NCBI RefSeq assembly: GCF_002895525.1
Contig: NZ_AZRL01000016.1
Span: 159,362 to 223,361 of the forward strand
Source of the DNA: Petrotoga olearia DSM 13574
GTDB taxonomy: Bacteria > Thermotogota > Thermotogae > Petrotogales > Petrotogaceae
Length of the DNA stretch: 64,000 nucleotides
Reading direction: 5' to 3'
A model generated the notes under the pieces. It worked only from the letters and a program-made list of their open reading frames with translations. It searched no databases and was not told the origin of the DNA. The translations under genes and the position numbers were made by a program. This document shows positions 1 to 9,263 of this stretch, one piece after another. Within the stretch, counting starts at the first letter, position 1. Every line of letters starts with the position of its first letter.

Positions 1-1076
1 AAGAAATAGCCAAAGATAAAGGAAAGGATTGGATAAATGACAATACTGTTATTTTTTTACCGACCACTTCTGGGCCATGTCGTTTTGGAAAGTATGGAGA
101 AGTTCTTAAGATTTTTTTACACAAAGAAGGACTAGACAACATTCCTATAATCAGCCCATCTGTTGATACAGGTTACTTACAGATAGAAGCACCAGAACAG
201 TTTAAAACCATTTACCAAAAAGCCGATGCATTAATAAACGTATTTAGGGCAATAAAAATGGCGGATATGACAGATGATTTAATTAGAAGATTCAGACCGT
301 ACGCCGATGATTTTATTGATTTCGATGAAACTACCCAAAAACTATGGAAAAATTTACAACAATTACTGATAGAAAAAGGTGGTTCTATAAAATATCTAAA
401 AAGATGGGTGAAAGATGCTATAGATACTTTTACAAGATTATCCCCAAGTGCAAAAGAGCATTCACTGCCTTTAGTATTATATATAGGAGAAATATATTCA
501 AGGCAACACGATCCATACACAGATTATGTAATGCAAAGAATAGAAGAAGAAAGGTTAGAAATAATAAGAGGAACTATTGCTGAATGGTTGGAATATGTTA
601 TTTACATTAACGAAAGGAGAAATCCCAACTTACTTTTCAGATTTGTGGATAATTACATGGGCTTCACCGATTGGCGTTTCAAGAAAATTTTCGGGAATTA
701 TTCTAAAGACCATGCCGTTTTACCTAAACCTCAAAAAATCATCGATGACATGCAAAATAGTAGAAAGTATCACGGTGATATTGTAGGAGAATCACCTTTA
801 GTAATTGGAATATTTCTAAAATTCTTAAACGGTGAATTAACAAAAGGTAGACAAAAAGTCTCCGGGATTTTCCATGTAGGTCCTTTTACTTGTATGCAAG
901 AAGGAGTAGCGATGGCAAAAATGGATGCCATCGCCAAAGAAGCATCAAAAAGAGATCCTTCGTTAGTTGTCCCGATGGTACATGCTTTTTTCGGTGATTC
1001 TGCCAATACGAATCTAGAAGCTGAAATCGCGGCGTTTAGAGAACAATGCTATCTCAAACAAAAATTGACAAAATAA
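1..1076 (+). CDS. 2-hydroxyacyl-CoA dehydratase activator-type protein, C-terminal part
   Basis: An open frame runs in from the left edge (codons begin at base 3) and stops at TAA 1074-1076, so about 357 residues of the C-terminal region are visible and the true start lies outside. The segment with TTSGPCRFGKYGEV, the later SPLVIGIFLKFLNG and GPFTCMQEG resemble the DUF2229/HgdB-like half of large BadF/HgdC-type CoA-enzyme activase proteins, which pair an ASKHA ATPase domain with iron-sulfur-binding dehydratase-like domains. Cysteines in PCRFG and TCMQEG would suit cluster binding. The ATPase half is not in the window, so substrate and reaction cannot be read. An ATG at base 258 is internal, because coding similarity continues upstream of it. 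Family call is good; biochemical role is unknown. Confidence 0.75.
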   Translation, partial: EIAKDKGKDWINDNTVIFLPTTSGPCRFGKYGEVLKIFLHKEGLDNIPIISPSVDTGYLQIEAPEQFKTIYQKADALINVFRAIKMADMTDDLIRRFRPYADDFIDFDETTQKLWKNLQQLLIEKGGSIKYLKRWVKDAIDTFTRLSPSAKEHSLPLVLYIGEIYSRQHDPYTDYVMQRIEEERLEIIRGTIAEWLEYVIYINERRNPNLLFRFVDNYMGFTDWRFKKIFGNYSKDHAVLPKPQKIIDDMQNSRKYHGDIVGESPLVIGIFLKFLNGELTKGRQKVSGIFHVGPFTCMQEGVAMAKMDAIAKEASKRDPSLVVPMVHAFFGDSANTNLEAEIAAFREQCYLKQKLTK

Positions 1077-1082
1077 GGACCT

Positions 1083-1112
1083 ACTTTAATTTTTAGTTAA
1101 AAAGCCTAAAGT
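1083..1112. terminator. Weak symmetrical hairpin between convergent genes
   Basis: ACTTTA (1083-1088) pairs with TAAAGT (1107-1112), and TTTTT (1090-1094) with AAAAA (1099-1103), around an AGTT loop and a small internal bulge. It sits between the convergent ends of the activase-like gene and the minus-strand membrane protein and could end transcription both ways. The stem is A/T rich, so this is a weak call. Confidence 0.3.
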
Positions 1113-1117
1113 GAAAA

Positions 1118-2824
1118 TCATTCTACTCTAGAAACATCTAAAGTTACTTCTTTTATACCTTTTGTTGTATCTGTTTTAAATAATTCATTTAAAGCTGAAA
1201 GTAATTTATTCTCAATTTCAGAAATTTTCTCACTATTTCTAAAATCTTCAGGTTTATAAGTTGAGAATATGAGCCTAAGTGTGTCAAACACCTGCGAAAA
1301 AGAATTTTCAACAGTCTTTTTCATATCCGCGTTGGCAACTAATAAGGAATATTCCGTAACAAAAACACGGTTGTTAAGGTTAATTCTAACTGGGTACTCG
1401 CCTTTTATAATTTCAACTTTCAAGTCTTGCTGACTTTGAATATACCGGATTTCAGGTTCAAGTGCACCATAGAATTTGATGTCTGTGTATCCAAGGAATT
1501 CAGGATTACGTGGATTTTCTTTAATGGAGTACACATTAACTTGTCCATTTTCAAATCTAGCGTATAAATAGCCATTGGCGATTTTGATACCGTTAATACC
1601 ATTTAAATTCAAGTTCTCTAGTAGTTTTGGTGAAGTAGGCTCACCTATATCTGCGATGCTCAATCCTTCACTATATCTAAGTATATAAAGATAATTGTCG
1701 TGATTAATTACATCTGTAACGTTTCCTGAAATGTCTATTGTGGCAATTTCTTTGGGGTTAGTTGGATCTGTAACCTCATATAATGTCACCCCCATTTCTC
1801 CACTTGGAGAGTAGAGATAGACTTTTTCTTGAGGTACGACTCCAGTAGAAAACCTTATTTGAGAAGTAGATTCTCCACCTTTTTGATCCTTTGCTAGAAT
1901 TCTTAAGGTGTAATTTTTCCCCATTTCCAATGAATTAAATTGATAAAAATAGGTATTAATATTTTCAGCTATGAGTTGTTCTCGTTCTGAGTCAGCAGTT
2001 AAATATAAGTCAAAGACCAAAGAATCTGCATCGGGATCTTCCGCTTGCCATACGAAGTATACATATGGTTCGGTTAATAGTTGATTTGCAGATGGAGATA
2101 AGATTATAGGGCTAGTAGGAGGATTATTTCTTTGAAAAGTATAATTTTCAGAGAAATCATAAACCATGTTATTTTTAACAACAGCAAATTTTAGATCCAG
2201 TCCTTCAGAAGGTACAGAACTTAAAATAATAGTATTTTGGTTGGATGTCCTAAAAGGTTCATAAATTCCAGAACTATTTCTTCTATAAACTAAATATTGG
2301 TCATAGTCTTGTGGAAGGGTTATGTACAAATCGTTATTAACCCACCTATAATCTATTTGATATTTCAAAGATGATTTTTTTAGTTTTATTTCGTTTAGTG
2401 TTTTATCTTCATTCACAAATAATTCTGGGTTGTTATAATAGTAATATGCGACACCTGAATCATCGATTGCCGTAATATTTAGTTGATAGGTTCCTTCTTC
2501 TATGGACGTTAATTCTATACTTTCTCCAACGGGGAAAGATGCTTCGTAAGTATTGGCCCCAATCAATTCAACTTTTATTTTGTTATAAGGTTCTTGCAGA
2601 TCTCCTGATTTTACTATTTCATAGTTAATAGTTACGTTATAATTTCTACCAAAAAACAACAGAGAAAATAATATCACGATACCAAGTATAGCAATCGCAA
2701 CAATAGTTGTTATTATAATTAATCTTTCTCTGTTTTGTGGTGGTTTCTTTTCTTCTTGGTTAATTAAGCTGTCGTATTCTAATTTATTTTCATTCTTATT
2801 TTCCGAACTGTTCTGATCAGCCAT
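1118..2824 (-). CDS. Membrane-anchored protein with Fn3-like domain and LVIVD-type repeats
   Basis: Residues 1-34 are charged and probably cytoplasmic, residues 35-58 form one hydrophobic anchor (LIIITTIVAIAILGIVILF), and the remaining ~510 residues should lie outside. Around 235-328 there is a fibronectin-III-like fold (NNPPTSPIILSP to a closing SQIRFSTG). Residues ~334-450 hold LVIVD-like propeller repeats (TLYEVTDPTNPKEIATIDISG and LSIADIGEPTSPKLL). It starts at ATG 2824 behind GGAGGG. No catalytic motif is visible; a cell-surface binding or structural role is inference. It is separated from rsmA by 128 bases with a TATAAT near 2856, suggesting its own promoter. Confidence 0.6.
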   Translation of the reverse strand: MADQNSSENKNENKLEYDSLINQEEKKPPQNRERLIIITTIVAIAILGIVILFSLLFFGRNYNVTINYEIVKSGDLQEPYNKIKVELIGANTYEASFPVGESIELTSIEEGTYQLNITAIDDSGVAYYYYNNPELFVNEDKTLNEIKLKKSSLKYQIDYRWVNNDLYITLPQDYDQYLVYRRNSSGIYEPFRTSNQNTIILSSVPSEGLDLKFAVVKNNMVYDFSENYTFQRNNPPTSPIILSPSANQLLTEPYVYFVWQAEDPDADSLVFDLYLTADSEREQLIAENINTYFYQFNSLEMGKNYTLRILAKDQKGGESTSQIRFSTGVVPQEKVYLYSPSGEMGVTLYEVTDPTNPKEIATIDISGNVTDVINHDNYLYILRYSEGLSIADIGEPTSPKLLENLNLNGINGIKIANGYLYARFENGQVNVYSIKENPRNPEFLGYTDIKFYGALEPEIRYIQSQQDLKVEIIKGEYPVRINLNNRVFVTEYSLLVANADMKKTVENSFSQVFDTLRLIFSTYKPEDFRNSEKISEIENKLLSALNELFKTDTTKGIKEVTLDVSRVE

Positions 2825-2952
2825 TTCTATCCCTCCAAAGATAATTATATTATACTATTGAACTGCTACTCTATAAGAATCAAAATCTCATTCTTAAAAT
2901 GATTATATTTCTAAAATCTCTGATTAGGCGGATCATTTTTTGATTTTGAAAT

Positions 2953-3771
2953 TTATTCACTTTTATTTCCTTTGGCAATAATTTTGTATAACTCTATGTA
3001 TGTTTCTAAAGGAATATCTTCTGGTCGACAGGATGGATCAATTTGAACTTCCATTAAATATTTTTCCGTATCGGGTATTATCTCCTTTAGATTGTTTTTT
3101 ATAGTTTTTCTCCTTTTAGAAAAACACATATGAACAAACTTCATGAAATCTTTAGGATCTACTTCTTTTACATACTTATACACAGGATTGAACTTTAATA
3201 TTACTGAATCAACTTTTGGAATCGGTATGAAATTATTCTTAGATACATCCATGATTTTTTCAACGGTGCAGTAAGTTTGAACGAATATACTTAAAGGGCT
3301 GTAACTTTTTTTTGATTTTGCCATCAACCGTTGCCCAAACTCTTTTTGAAACATAAAAATAGCGTATTCGAATTTGGGTGATTCTATAAATATCTTTTCT
3401 AAAATTTTTGAAGATATATAATATGGGATGTTTGCGATATATTTCAATTTTGAAATACCTTTGAATTTAGAAAGGTCTGTGTTTAGAAAATCTTCAAAAT
3501 GTATTTCCACATTTTTTGAACCTTCAAACCTTTCTTCTACTAATGGTTTAAATCTTTCATCAATTTCAAAAGTTATTACTTTTTTTGCGTTCTTTGATAT
3601 CTCTTCTGTGAGAATTCCATTGCCGGTTCCAATTTCTATTATTACGTCATTTTCATCGATTTCACTTTTTTTAACTATTTCATGAGCAACATTAGAGTTA
3701 GATAAGAAATTTTGACCTAACCCTTTTTTTAATCTGATATCGTACTTCTTAAGCCATTCAGAAGTTTTCAA
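2953..3771 (-). CDS. rsmA: 16S rRNA (adenine1518/1519-N6) dimethyltransferase
   Basis: RsmA/KsgA dimethylates two adjacent adenines in the 3' terminal hairpin of 16S rRNA during small-subunit maturation. Visible family marks are GLGQNFLSN near residues 18-25, the SAM-binding motif IEIGTGNG (45-52), and the catalytic NIPYYIS (114-120). The C-terminal part carries the helical CFSKRRKTIKNN segment typical of the family. Length 272 is normal. It follows the SLBB gene by 24 bases and is probably the last gene of the long aspS-to-rsmA transcription unit. Confidence 0.95.
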   Translation of the reverse strand: MKTSEWLKKYDIRLKKGLGQNFLSNSNVAHEIVKKSEIDENDVIIEIGTGNGILTEEISKNAKKVITFEIDERFKPLVEERFEGSKNVEIHFEDFLNTDLSKFKGISKLKYIANIPYYISSKILEKIFIESPKFEYAIFMFQKEFGQRLMAKSKKSYSPLSIFVQTYCTVEKIMDVSKNNFIPIPKVDSVILKFNPVYKYVKEVDPKDFMKFVHMCFSKRRKTIKNNLKEIIPDTEKYLMEVQIDPSCRPEDIPLETYIELYKIIAKGNKSE

Positions 3772-3795
3772 ACAAATTTCACCTTTCTTGTTTTA

Positions 3796-6324
3796 TTAAA
3801 ACAGACCAGATACGTTTGTGTATGTATCGAAACCAGTGTTAATAAAGCTCATGAATGTTTGAACTATACTCATAACTTCAACGATGTTGGTAAGTGTGTT
3901 TTTTGGAATGTAGATAATATCTTTTGGTTTTACTTCTGGGTTCATGCCAGTTTTTACAGGTGATGCCTTTATTATACCAGATAAATCTAAAGTAACAGGT
4001 GGATTTTCTGGACCGTCTTTGAATAAATATACAGTTGTTAATTGAGCCGATTGAGAGGCGTTGCCGGCTTTGAGTATGGCATCTAGTACTGTCATGCCTG
4101 CATTGTATGGGATAATACCCGGTCTTACTACTTCTCCAAAGACGTAAACAACTTGCTCTTCTATCGGTGGTACGTAAACTATCGATCCTGGGTTGACGAG
4201 TACATTTCTTAAGGAATCTATGTCTTTTATATCGACTTTTATTTCTTCGTTATTTTTGGTGTAGATGAAAACACTCTCTTGGTTTTTCCAGTCGATAGTG
4301 GAGCTGGAATCGTTAGCAGAGCTTGAAAGTATCTCAACCAAGCTCATAGGGACATCTGTTCTTAAACTTTTTGGAGAGATATTTCCCAAAACGGCTATGT
4401 ATGAACTACTTACTTCTGGTTGAACAACAACGTAAGAACCTTTAGGGACTTCAAACATTAAATTGTTTAACAATTCTTCAGAATTTATCGTTTTTATCTT
4501 TTCATTGTTTTGGTAGATTGTAATTATACCTGTATCTACGGGAGAGAATCCATTTACAGATGAGAAGACATCTATTAACCTTACATTTTGTTGTTGAATA
4601 ACTTGTGTTTCTCCTGCCTTGTAAACGATAACTTGATCTGGAGCGATTTTTGAAATTTCTACAAAGACTTTGCCTACTAGTGGAATATTTTTTAGAATGT
4701 CAGATTCATTCGCTGTTAAAGTTCCGCTCTTTTCACCGATTTGATATCTAACTTCGTAGGATTCGTTCAAATTAAACGGTAGTAGTAACTCGTACAAACT
4801 TTCTCCTTGGTTGTAGGTTATAGCCTCCGAGAATTCTCCAAATATATATGCCATTCTTAATTCTGTGTCGGCTATTATCGTTGAGCCAGAACTCGGTAAA
4901 ACATCTTTCAACATAGTTAAGTTATTGGGATCAACGGTTAAACTTTTTGTACTTCCAGTATTATCTACTATTACCAAGTTACCTGAAAAATTAGTACTGA
5001 AGCCACCAGCTAATCCGACTATCTTATCCATGCTTATTTTTTCGTTTGGCAAAAATTCAACCTTTCCTGTTGTATTGAATGCCCCACTTAGGTAAACATA
5101 GTTTCTTTTAGTTGTGATTTGGATAAAATCATCTTTTTTTAGGTCGAAATTCAAATCGACGGGTTGGTTGTTTACCAGAATTTGTTCAACATTTTCTTCA
5201 CTTATACCAACTTTAGTTAAGAGTGTTCTGACGTTCATTCTTTCTTGTTTTTCAAAGTCAACTCTTTTTGAAATTTCTTGTGAACTTACGTATACATAAT
5301 TTTCGTATTTGTTTATTATCACTGTATCTCCTGGTTGTAAGAGAAAATCATCTCCCTGAGTAATTTTTTGTAAAGACACTTTGTACGTTTGTCCCCCTCT
5401 TACAAGAGTTATTTCATCATTTACTTGGTTTAAAGGTAAGTTTATATCAGAAGCAGAGGAAATCAAAGTTATTACAGATTTTATTCCCATACCTTCAAAA
5501 TATTCTAAAGAAGCTGATCCGAAATCAGAAAAAACAAGAACGTTATTTGTATAGTTGTAAGGTATGATTACTGTGTCGCCTGGTTGTACTGAATAATCTT
5601 CTTTTTTTACTATTTCATCGAATAGTATTTCTTGAATTTTAGCCTCTCTAACAATCAATATTTTAGATGGCATCTTATTAGTGGGAATATTCATAGAAGA
5701 GATGACGGTTTTCAACGTCATACCTTCATAGTAATCTAATGAGGAGGTACCAAAGTCTGAAAAAACAGTGACTCTATTGGTATAATCGTAAGGAAAGAGA
5801 ACAAAGTGATTTTCATATATATAAGGATCTTCACCTGCTTCCCCACTTTTTATCCATCCAATATTAACTCTTTGTTCCTCTCCATCGGGAGATTTGATCA
5901 GTGCATAAGAGGATTTATTGATATCTTTTATCCCACCAGCTAAGCCGATTAAATCCGAAAGTTTAATTTTTTCGTTTTTTATGTCAATAACCCCGTTTAT
6001 ATTAGTGTTCCCTAAAACAGTTACTGAAAACGGGGCGTACTGGGTGATCCCAACCGTAACTTTATTAGTTTTTATATAACTTTCCATTTTAATAGATATT
6101 TCATTTTCAATTTCTCCTAAAGTTCTACCTTCTGCTTTTATTCTGCCAATAGGGGGTACTGTGATCTCTCCTTCTGGTCCAACTATTACATTGGTTATTG
6201 AATATTCAGGATATCCCAGAACCCAAATTCCCAAGGTATCCCCGTTTCTTACGTTGTATGAGAAAGTAATAATTGGTAAAACCAAAAGAAATAAAAGAAT
6301 GACAATAAAATGACCTTTTTTCAT
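3796..6324 (-). CDS. SLBB-domain polysaccharide export protein (Wza-like, enlarged)
   Basis: A signal peptide (residues 1 to ~22, charged MKKGH then a long hydrophobic stretch) precedes a polysaccharide-export domain (YNVRNGDTLGIWVLGYPEYS through ~110). Then comes a long series of SLBB-type beta-grasp units, recognisable by recurring phrases such as ILVFGEV/VFSDFG, LQPGDTVIIP and LSDLIGLAGG. The last unit (VVYVFGEVVRPGIIPYNAGMTVLDAILKAGN) is closest to the classic Wza/SLBB pattern, and a hydrophobic tail closes the protein. At 842 residues it is two to three times the usual Wza length. It probably forms an outer-sheath or envelope channel for polysaccharide. Neighbours are TPR proteins in one operon; no polymerase or chain-length kinase gene is seen nearby. 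Confidence 0.75.
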   Translation of the reverse strand: MKKGHFIVILLFLLVLPIITFSYNVRNGDTLGIWVLGYPEYSITNVIVGPEGEITVPPIGRIKAEGRTLGEIENEISIKMESYIKTNKVTVGITQYAPFSVTVLGNTNINGVIDIKNEKIKLSDLIGLAGGIKDINKSSYALIKSPDGEEQRVNIGWIKSGEAGEDPYIYENHFVLFPYDYTNRVTVFSDFGTSSLDYYEGMTLKTVISSMNIPTNKMPSKILIVREAKIQEILFDEIVKKEDYSVQPGDTVIIPYNYTNNVLVFSDFGSASLEYFEGMGIKSVITLISSASDINLPLNQVNDEITLVRGGQTYKVSLQKITQGDDFLLQPGDTVIINKYENYVYVSSQEISKRVDFEKQERMNVRTLLTKVGISEENVEQILVNNQPVDLNFDLKKDDFIQITTKRNYVYLSGAFNTTGKVEFLPNEKISMDKIVGLAGGFSTNFSGNLVIVDNTGSTKSLTVDPNNLTMLKDVLPSSGSTIIADTELRMAYIFGEFSEAITYNQGESLYELLLPFNLNESYEVRYQIGEKSGTLTANESDILKNIPLVGKVFVEISKIAPDQVIVYKAGETQVIQQQNVRLIDVFSSVNGFSPVDTGIITIYQNNEKIKTINSEELLNNLMFEVPKGSYVVVQPEVSSSYIAVLGNISPKSLRTDVPMSLVEILSSSANDSSSTIDWKNQESVFIYTKNNEEIKVDIKDIDSLRNVLVNPGSIVYVPPIEEQVVYVFGEVVRPGIIPYNAGMTVLDAILKAGNASQSAQLTTVYLFKDGPENPPVTLDLSGIIKASPVKTGMNPEVKPKDIIYIPKNTLTNIVEVMSIVQTFMSFINTGFDTYTNVSGLF

Positions 6325-6352
6325 TTTTTATCCTCCCCACTAAAATTTTTTG

Positions 6353-6802
6353 TTATATCATTTTTTCTATTAGTTCCAATTCTTGAGAATCGTAACCTGC
6401 CATTTTTAGATGATTTACTATTTTTTTTGCTTCTTCATTGTTTCCGCTTTTCAGTGCGGCTTTTGATTTTATAATCAAAAAATTTACTTTATTTTGTCCA
6501 TCTTGAGGTTCTTTTAAAGATAATATATGTTCATACTTTTCTATTTCGTATAGTGAAAGGGCGAGGTAAAGTTTTGTTTCGTCTAACTCTATCCCTTTTT
6601 CTAAAGCAGTTTCTAAAGATTTACTAGCTTCTTCGTAATCCTCGCTTAGCATATAACAGACACCAATGTTATGATAGAACATTGGATCTTCGGGAAGTAA
6701 AGATATCGCCTTTTTATAATATGAAACCGCATTTAGGTAATTCCCTTCTTCTAACATGGTATTTGCTTTTTGGTTGTAATAATATGCGATTTCTTTACTC
6801 AC
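6353..6802 (-). CDS. TPR repeat protein
   Basis: Residues ~1-105 contain tandem tetratricopeptide repeats (AYYYNQKANTMLEEGNYLNAVSYY, MFYHNIGVCYMLSEDYEEAS and LYLALSLYEIEKYEHI), a helical scaffold for protein contacts. There is no signal peptide or membrane segment, so it should be cytoplasmic. Its start overlaps the stop of the preceding TPR/propeller gene by 8 bases, which implies translational coupling and a shared role with that exported protein and the SLBB protein. The exact function is unknown. Confidence 0.7.
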   Translation of the reverse strand: MSKEIAYYYNQKANTMLEEGNYLNAVSYYKKAISLLPEDPMFYHNIGVCYMLSEDYEEASKSLETALEKGIELDETKLYLALSLYEIEKYEHILSLKEPQDGQNKVNFLIIKSKAALKSGNNEEAKKIVNHLKMAGYDSQELELIEKMI

Positions 6803-8603
6803 TTATATCGCCTTCAGTGTAGTAAAAAAGAGTATCAACTAAAATTTTATCTTCTAATAAGAGAGAGACACTGGCTGGATTTATTCCACTGATTATTGGA
6901 GGAAATAAGTTGTATTCTACATAATCAATAGGTTTGTAGGATATGTTTAAATAATCTTTCAGGTATTCTTCTTGGTTTTGATCTATAATACCTCCCCCAC
7001 TCATGAAGGCAAGGTTTTCTAGATTTGTGTCCACTTCTTCTCCAGTGGTTAGATGAAATAAAGAACTACTTGAAAGGATGAAAGGTATTGTCTTTTCAGG
7101 GGTTAGTTCTATGTTGATTTCCCCGTGAGTTAATATTTTTGAATCGGTGTTAATTTGTGGCATATGAACTTGGAAGAGCTGGTTAATTTCGTATTCATAT
7201 GTGTCTGATATCGAATAAGTGCGGTAATAATTAAAGGGCACTCTTCCCCCTGAATCCATTACGTATATGTTTTTTGTCAGAAAATCCATTTTTTCGCCTG
7301 ATATATCGTTAATATTAATTTTTAGGGTCACCGTTCTGTCGTTTTTGCTATAATTTAAACCATATAAATTTAAAATATATAGGTTACTTTCTGTATTTGA
7401 ATCTATTCTTTCCAAATAAACCTTGTTGCTTTCTAAATCTGAAAGGATAAGCACACCATTTTCAATTTTAATTTTTCCTCTGAGTTGACTGATATTTTTA
7501 TCATTCAAACCATCATTAAACGGTTTAAGTTCTCCATCTTCTTCTAAAATCTCTATGCCATCTTCAACAGAAGAAATTAAAATTTTATTCCATGGAAGAG
7601 CGTCAAGAGAAATATAAGTTTTATTTGGTAATTTTATGATGTTCACCACTTCATTTTTTAATACATCGAAATTAAAAACTGATGAACTTGCATAATCAAC
7701 AAGGTATAAATTGTTGTGCCATAAGGCTCCGTCGAGAAATAATATTGAATGATCAAATTTTTTTCGTTGAAGTATTTCACCGTTGTAACCTATGATTTTT
7801 ATTTCGTTGTTGTAAGGATCGTATCCTATCAATCTTCCTGCGTTATCGATATCGTAAATTATAAATGGGAAATCTTCCGTCAAAACTTCTATGTGGTTTT
7901 CAGTCTCGCTTGTTAATACCGTACTTTCCACCGTTGATTCTATTTTGATTTCCTTTCTAACTATTGGAGAATAACTTTCAAAGTAGTAAATTCCTTGATC
8001 GGTACCTAGGTAAACTCTATTTAGATTTTCGTCAGCGTTTATAGAATAATAATTTTTATCTTCGTCTAATCTTATCCATTCTTCTTCATAGTTACTTGTT
8101 TTAAATATCAAGTGATTTTGAGAATCTAAAACGTACAAATTTGAATTGATGATCCCAAAATCTACAGGATGATAAAATCTTTCAAAAGAATTCTTTACTC
8201 CTGCTGTTTGGCTGATTTCAAGGAATACTGGTGTGGCATATTTGGAAAGTGAAAAATTTTGAATGCTGTTAATAAAGTTCAACAAGGTATTAGCTTCCTC
8301 ATTTACGGTAGAGAATAATAAAGAATTTTCCAAGTCTTGAATAGCTTTGTCTATCATTCCTAACTGTAAATCCAATTTTGCTGCATAGTACCAGAGTTTA
8401 GGTATATCTGTTATGTATATTTCTCCGCTCATCGCTTGATTTAATTGAACACGTGCCTCATATTTATTTCCTTCAAATAGTAACCGCAAACTTTCTGAAA
8501 AAAGCTCTCTTGATTTTAATTCACTTTCCGAAAGTTGTTGAGAAAATATCCAAAGATTCATCAGCAAAAGATAGATAAAAAGGGGAAAGAGTGCTTTTTT
8601 CAT
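6795..8603 (-). CDS. Exported protein with N-terminal TPR and propeller-like region
   Basis: A signal peptide (MKKALFPLFIYLLLMNLWIFSQQ) is followed by a short TPR-like stretch (ELFSESLRLLFEGNKYEARVQLNQAMS to ~115). A ~350-residue region of beta-rich repeats follows (SNLYVLDSQNHLIF, GRLIGYDPYNNEIKIIG, NLYLVDYASSSVFNFD) resembling NHL/YVTN-type propeller blades, then a final domain that has no obvious relatives. The start overlaps plsY's stop by 4 bases (ATGA). It probably works outside the membrane with the SLBB protein downstream; this is inferred from operon order only. Confidence 0.6.
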   Translation of the reverse strand: MKKALFPLFIYLLLMNLWIFSQQLSESELKSRELFSESLRLLFEGNKYEARVQLNQAMSGEIYITDIPKLWYYAAKLDLQLGMIDKAIQDLENSLLFSTVNEEANTLLNFINSIQNFSLSKYATPVFLEISQTAGVKNSFERFYHPVDFGIINSNLYVLDSQNHLIFKTSNYEEEWIRLDEDKNYYSINADENLNRVYLGTDQGIYYFESYSPIVRKEIKIESTVESTVLTSETENHIEVLTEDFPFIIYDIDNAGRLIGYDPYNNEIKIIGYNGEILQRKKFDHSILFLDGALWHNNLYLVDYASSSVFNFDVLKNEVVNIIKLPNKTYISLDALPWNKILISSVEDGIEILEEDGELKPFNDGLNDKNISQLRGKIKIENGVLILSDLESNKVYLERIDSNTESNLYILNLYGLNYSKNDRTVTLKININDISGEKMDFLTKNIYVMDSGGRVPFNYYRTYSISDTYEYEINQLFQVHMPQINTDSKILTHGEINIELTPEKTIPFILSSSSLFHLTTGEEVDTNLENLAFMSGGGIIDQNQEEYLKDYLNISYKPIDYVEYNLFPPIISGINPASVSLLLEDKILVDTLFYYTEGDISE

Positions 8604-9208
8604 TTGACTTTTTCTTCCTTTGTTAGGATTTTTATAATGTCTGTTTTATTTTCAGAATTAGATAGTAATCTTCTAATATTTGATCTATGTTTAAACAAAC
8701 TCAGCAAAAACAAAATTGTGTAGGTAATACCCGTTTTTAAATTCCAAAAATAACTTAAAATAGCTGTTATAAGTAAACCTAAAAGAGATGATAAAGAAAC
8801 ATACTTGGTTGATAATTCGACGGGTATCCAAACTAACAAAAATATTAAGCCTAATATTGGGCTCAAAGCAAAATAACCACCTAACGTAGAAGCAACTCCT
8901 TTTCCACCTTTAAATTTTAAAAATATTGGATAGTCATGACCTAAAACAAGGGAGATCAAAGATAAATAGGTAACCCAGGAATCAATGCCAAAAATCAGTC
9001 TTATTATTAAAATGGGAATGAATCCTTTCAAAAAGTCAAGAAGTATTGAAAGGAGACCCCATTTCGGCCCCAAAGTCCTTAAAACATTGGTTCCTCCAAC
9101 ATTCCCGCTTCCAGTTTTTCTTATGTCTATCCCTTTGCTCCATGGAATCAAGAAACTAAATGGAATTGAGCCACATAGATAACTGATTATCAAAGCAACA
9201 ATGGACAT
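8600..9208 (-). CDS. plsY: Acyl-phosphate:glycerol-3-phosphate acyltransferase
   Basis: PlsY moves an acyl chain from acyl phosphate to glycerol-3-phosphate, the first membrane step of phospholipid synthesis. The three family loops are visible: SGNVGGTNVLRTLG, a GHDYPIFLKFKGGKGVAS glycine-rich segment, and the C-terminal FKHRSNIRRLL. Five or so hydrophobic helices fit an integral membrane protein, and length 202 is typical. ATG 9208 follows GGAGG. It is joined by a 4-base overlap to the TPR/propeller gene and lies 55 bases after der. Confidence 0.95.
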   Translation of the reverse strand: MSIVALIISYLCGSIPFSFLIPWSKGIDIRKTGSGNVGGTNVLRTLGPKWGLLSILLDFLKGFIPILIIRLIFGIDSWVTYLSLISLVLGHDYPIFLKFKGGKGVASTLGGYFALSPILGLIFLLVWIPVELSTKYVSLSSLLGLLITAILSYFWNLKTGITYTILFLLSLFKHRSNIRRLLSNSENKTDIIKILTKEEKVK

Positions 9209-9263
9209 ATAATTTCCTCCATGAAATAGGATTTATAATGTAGTAAAAATTTAAAAATAAATT

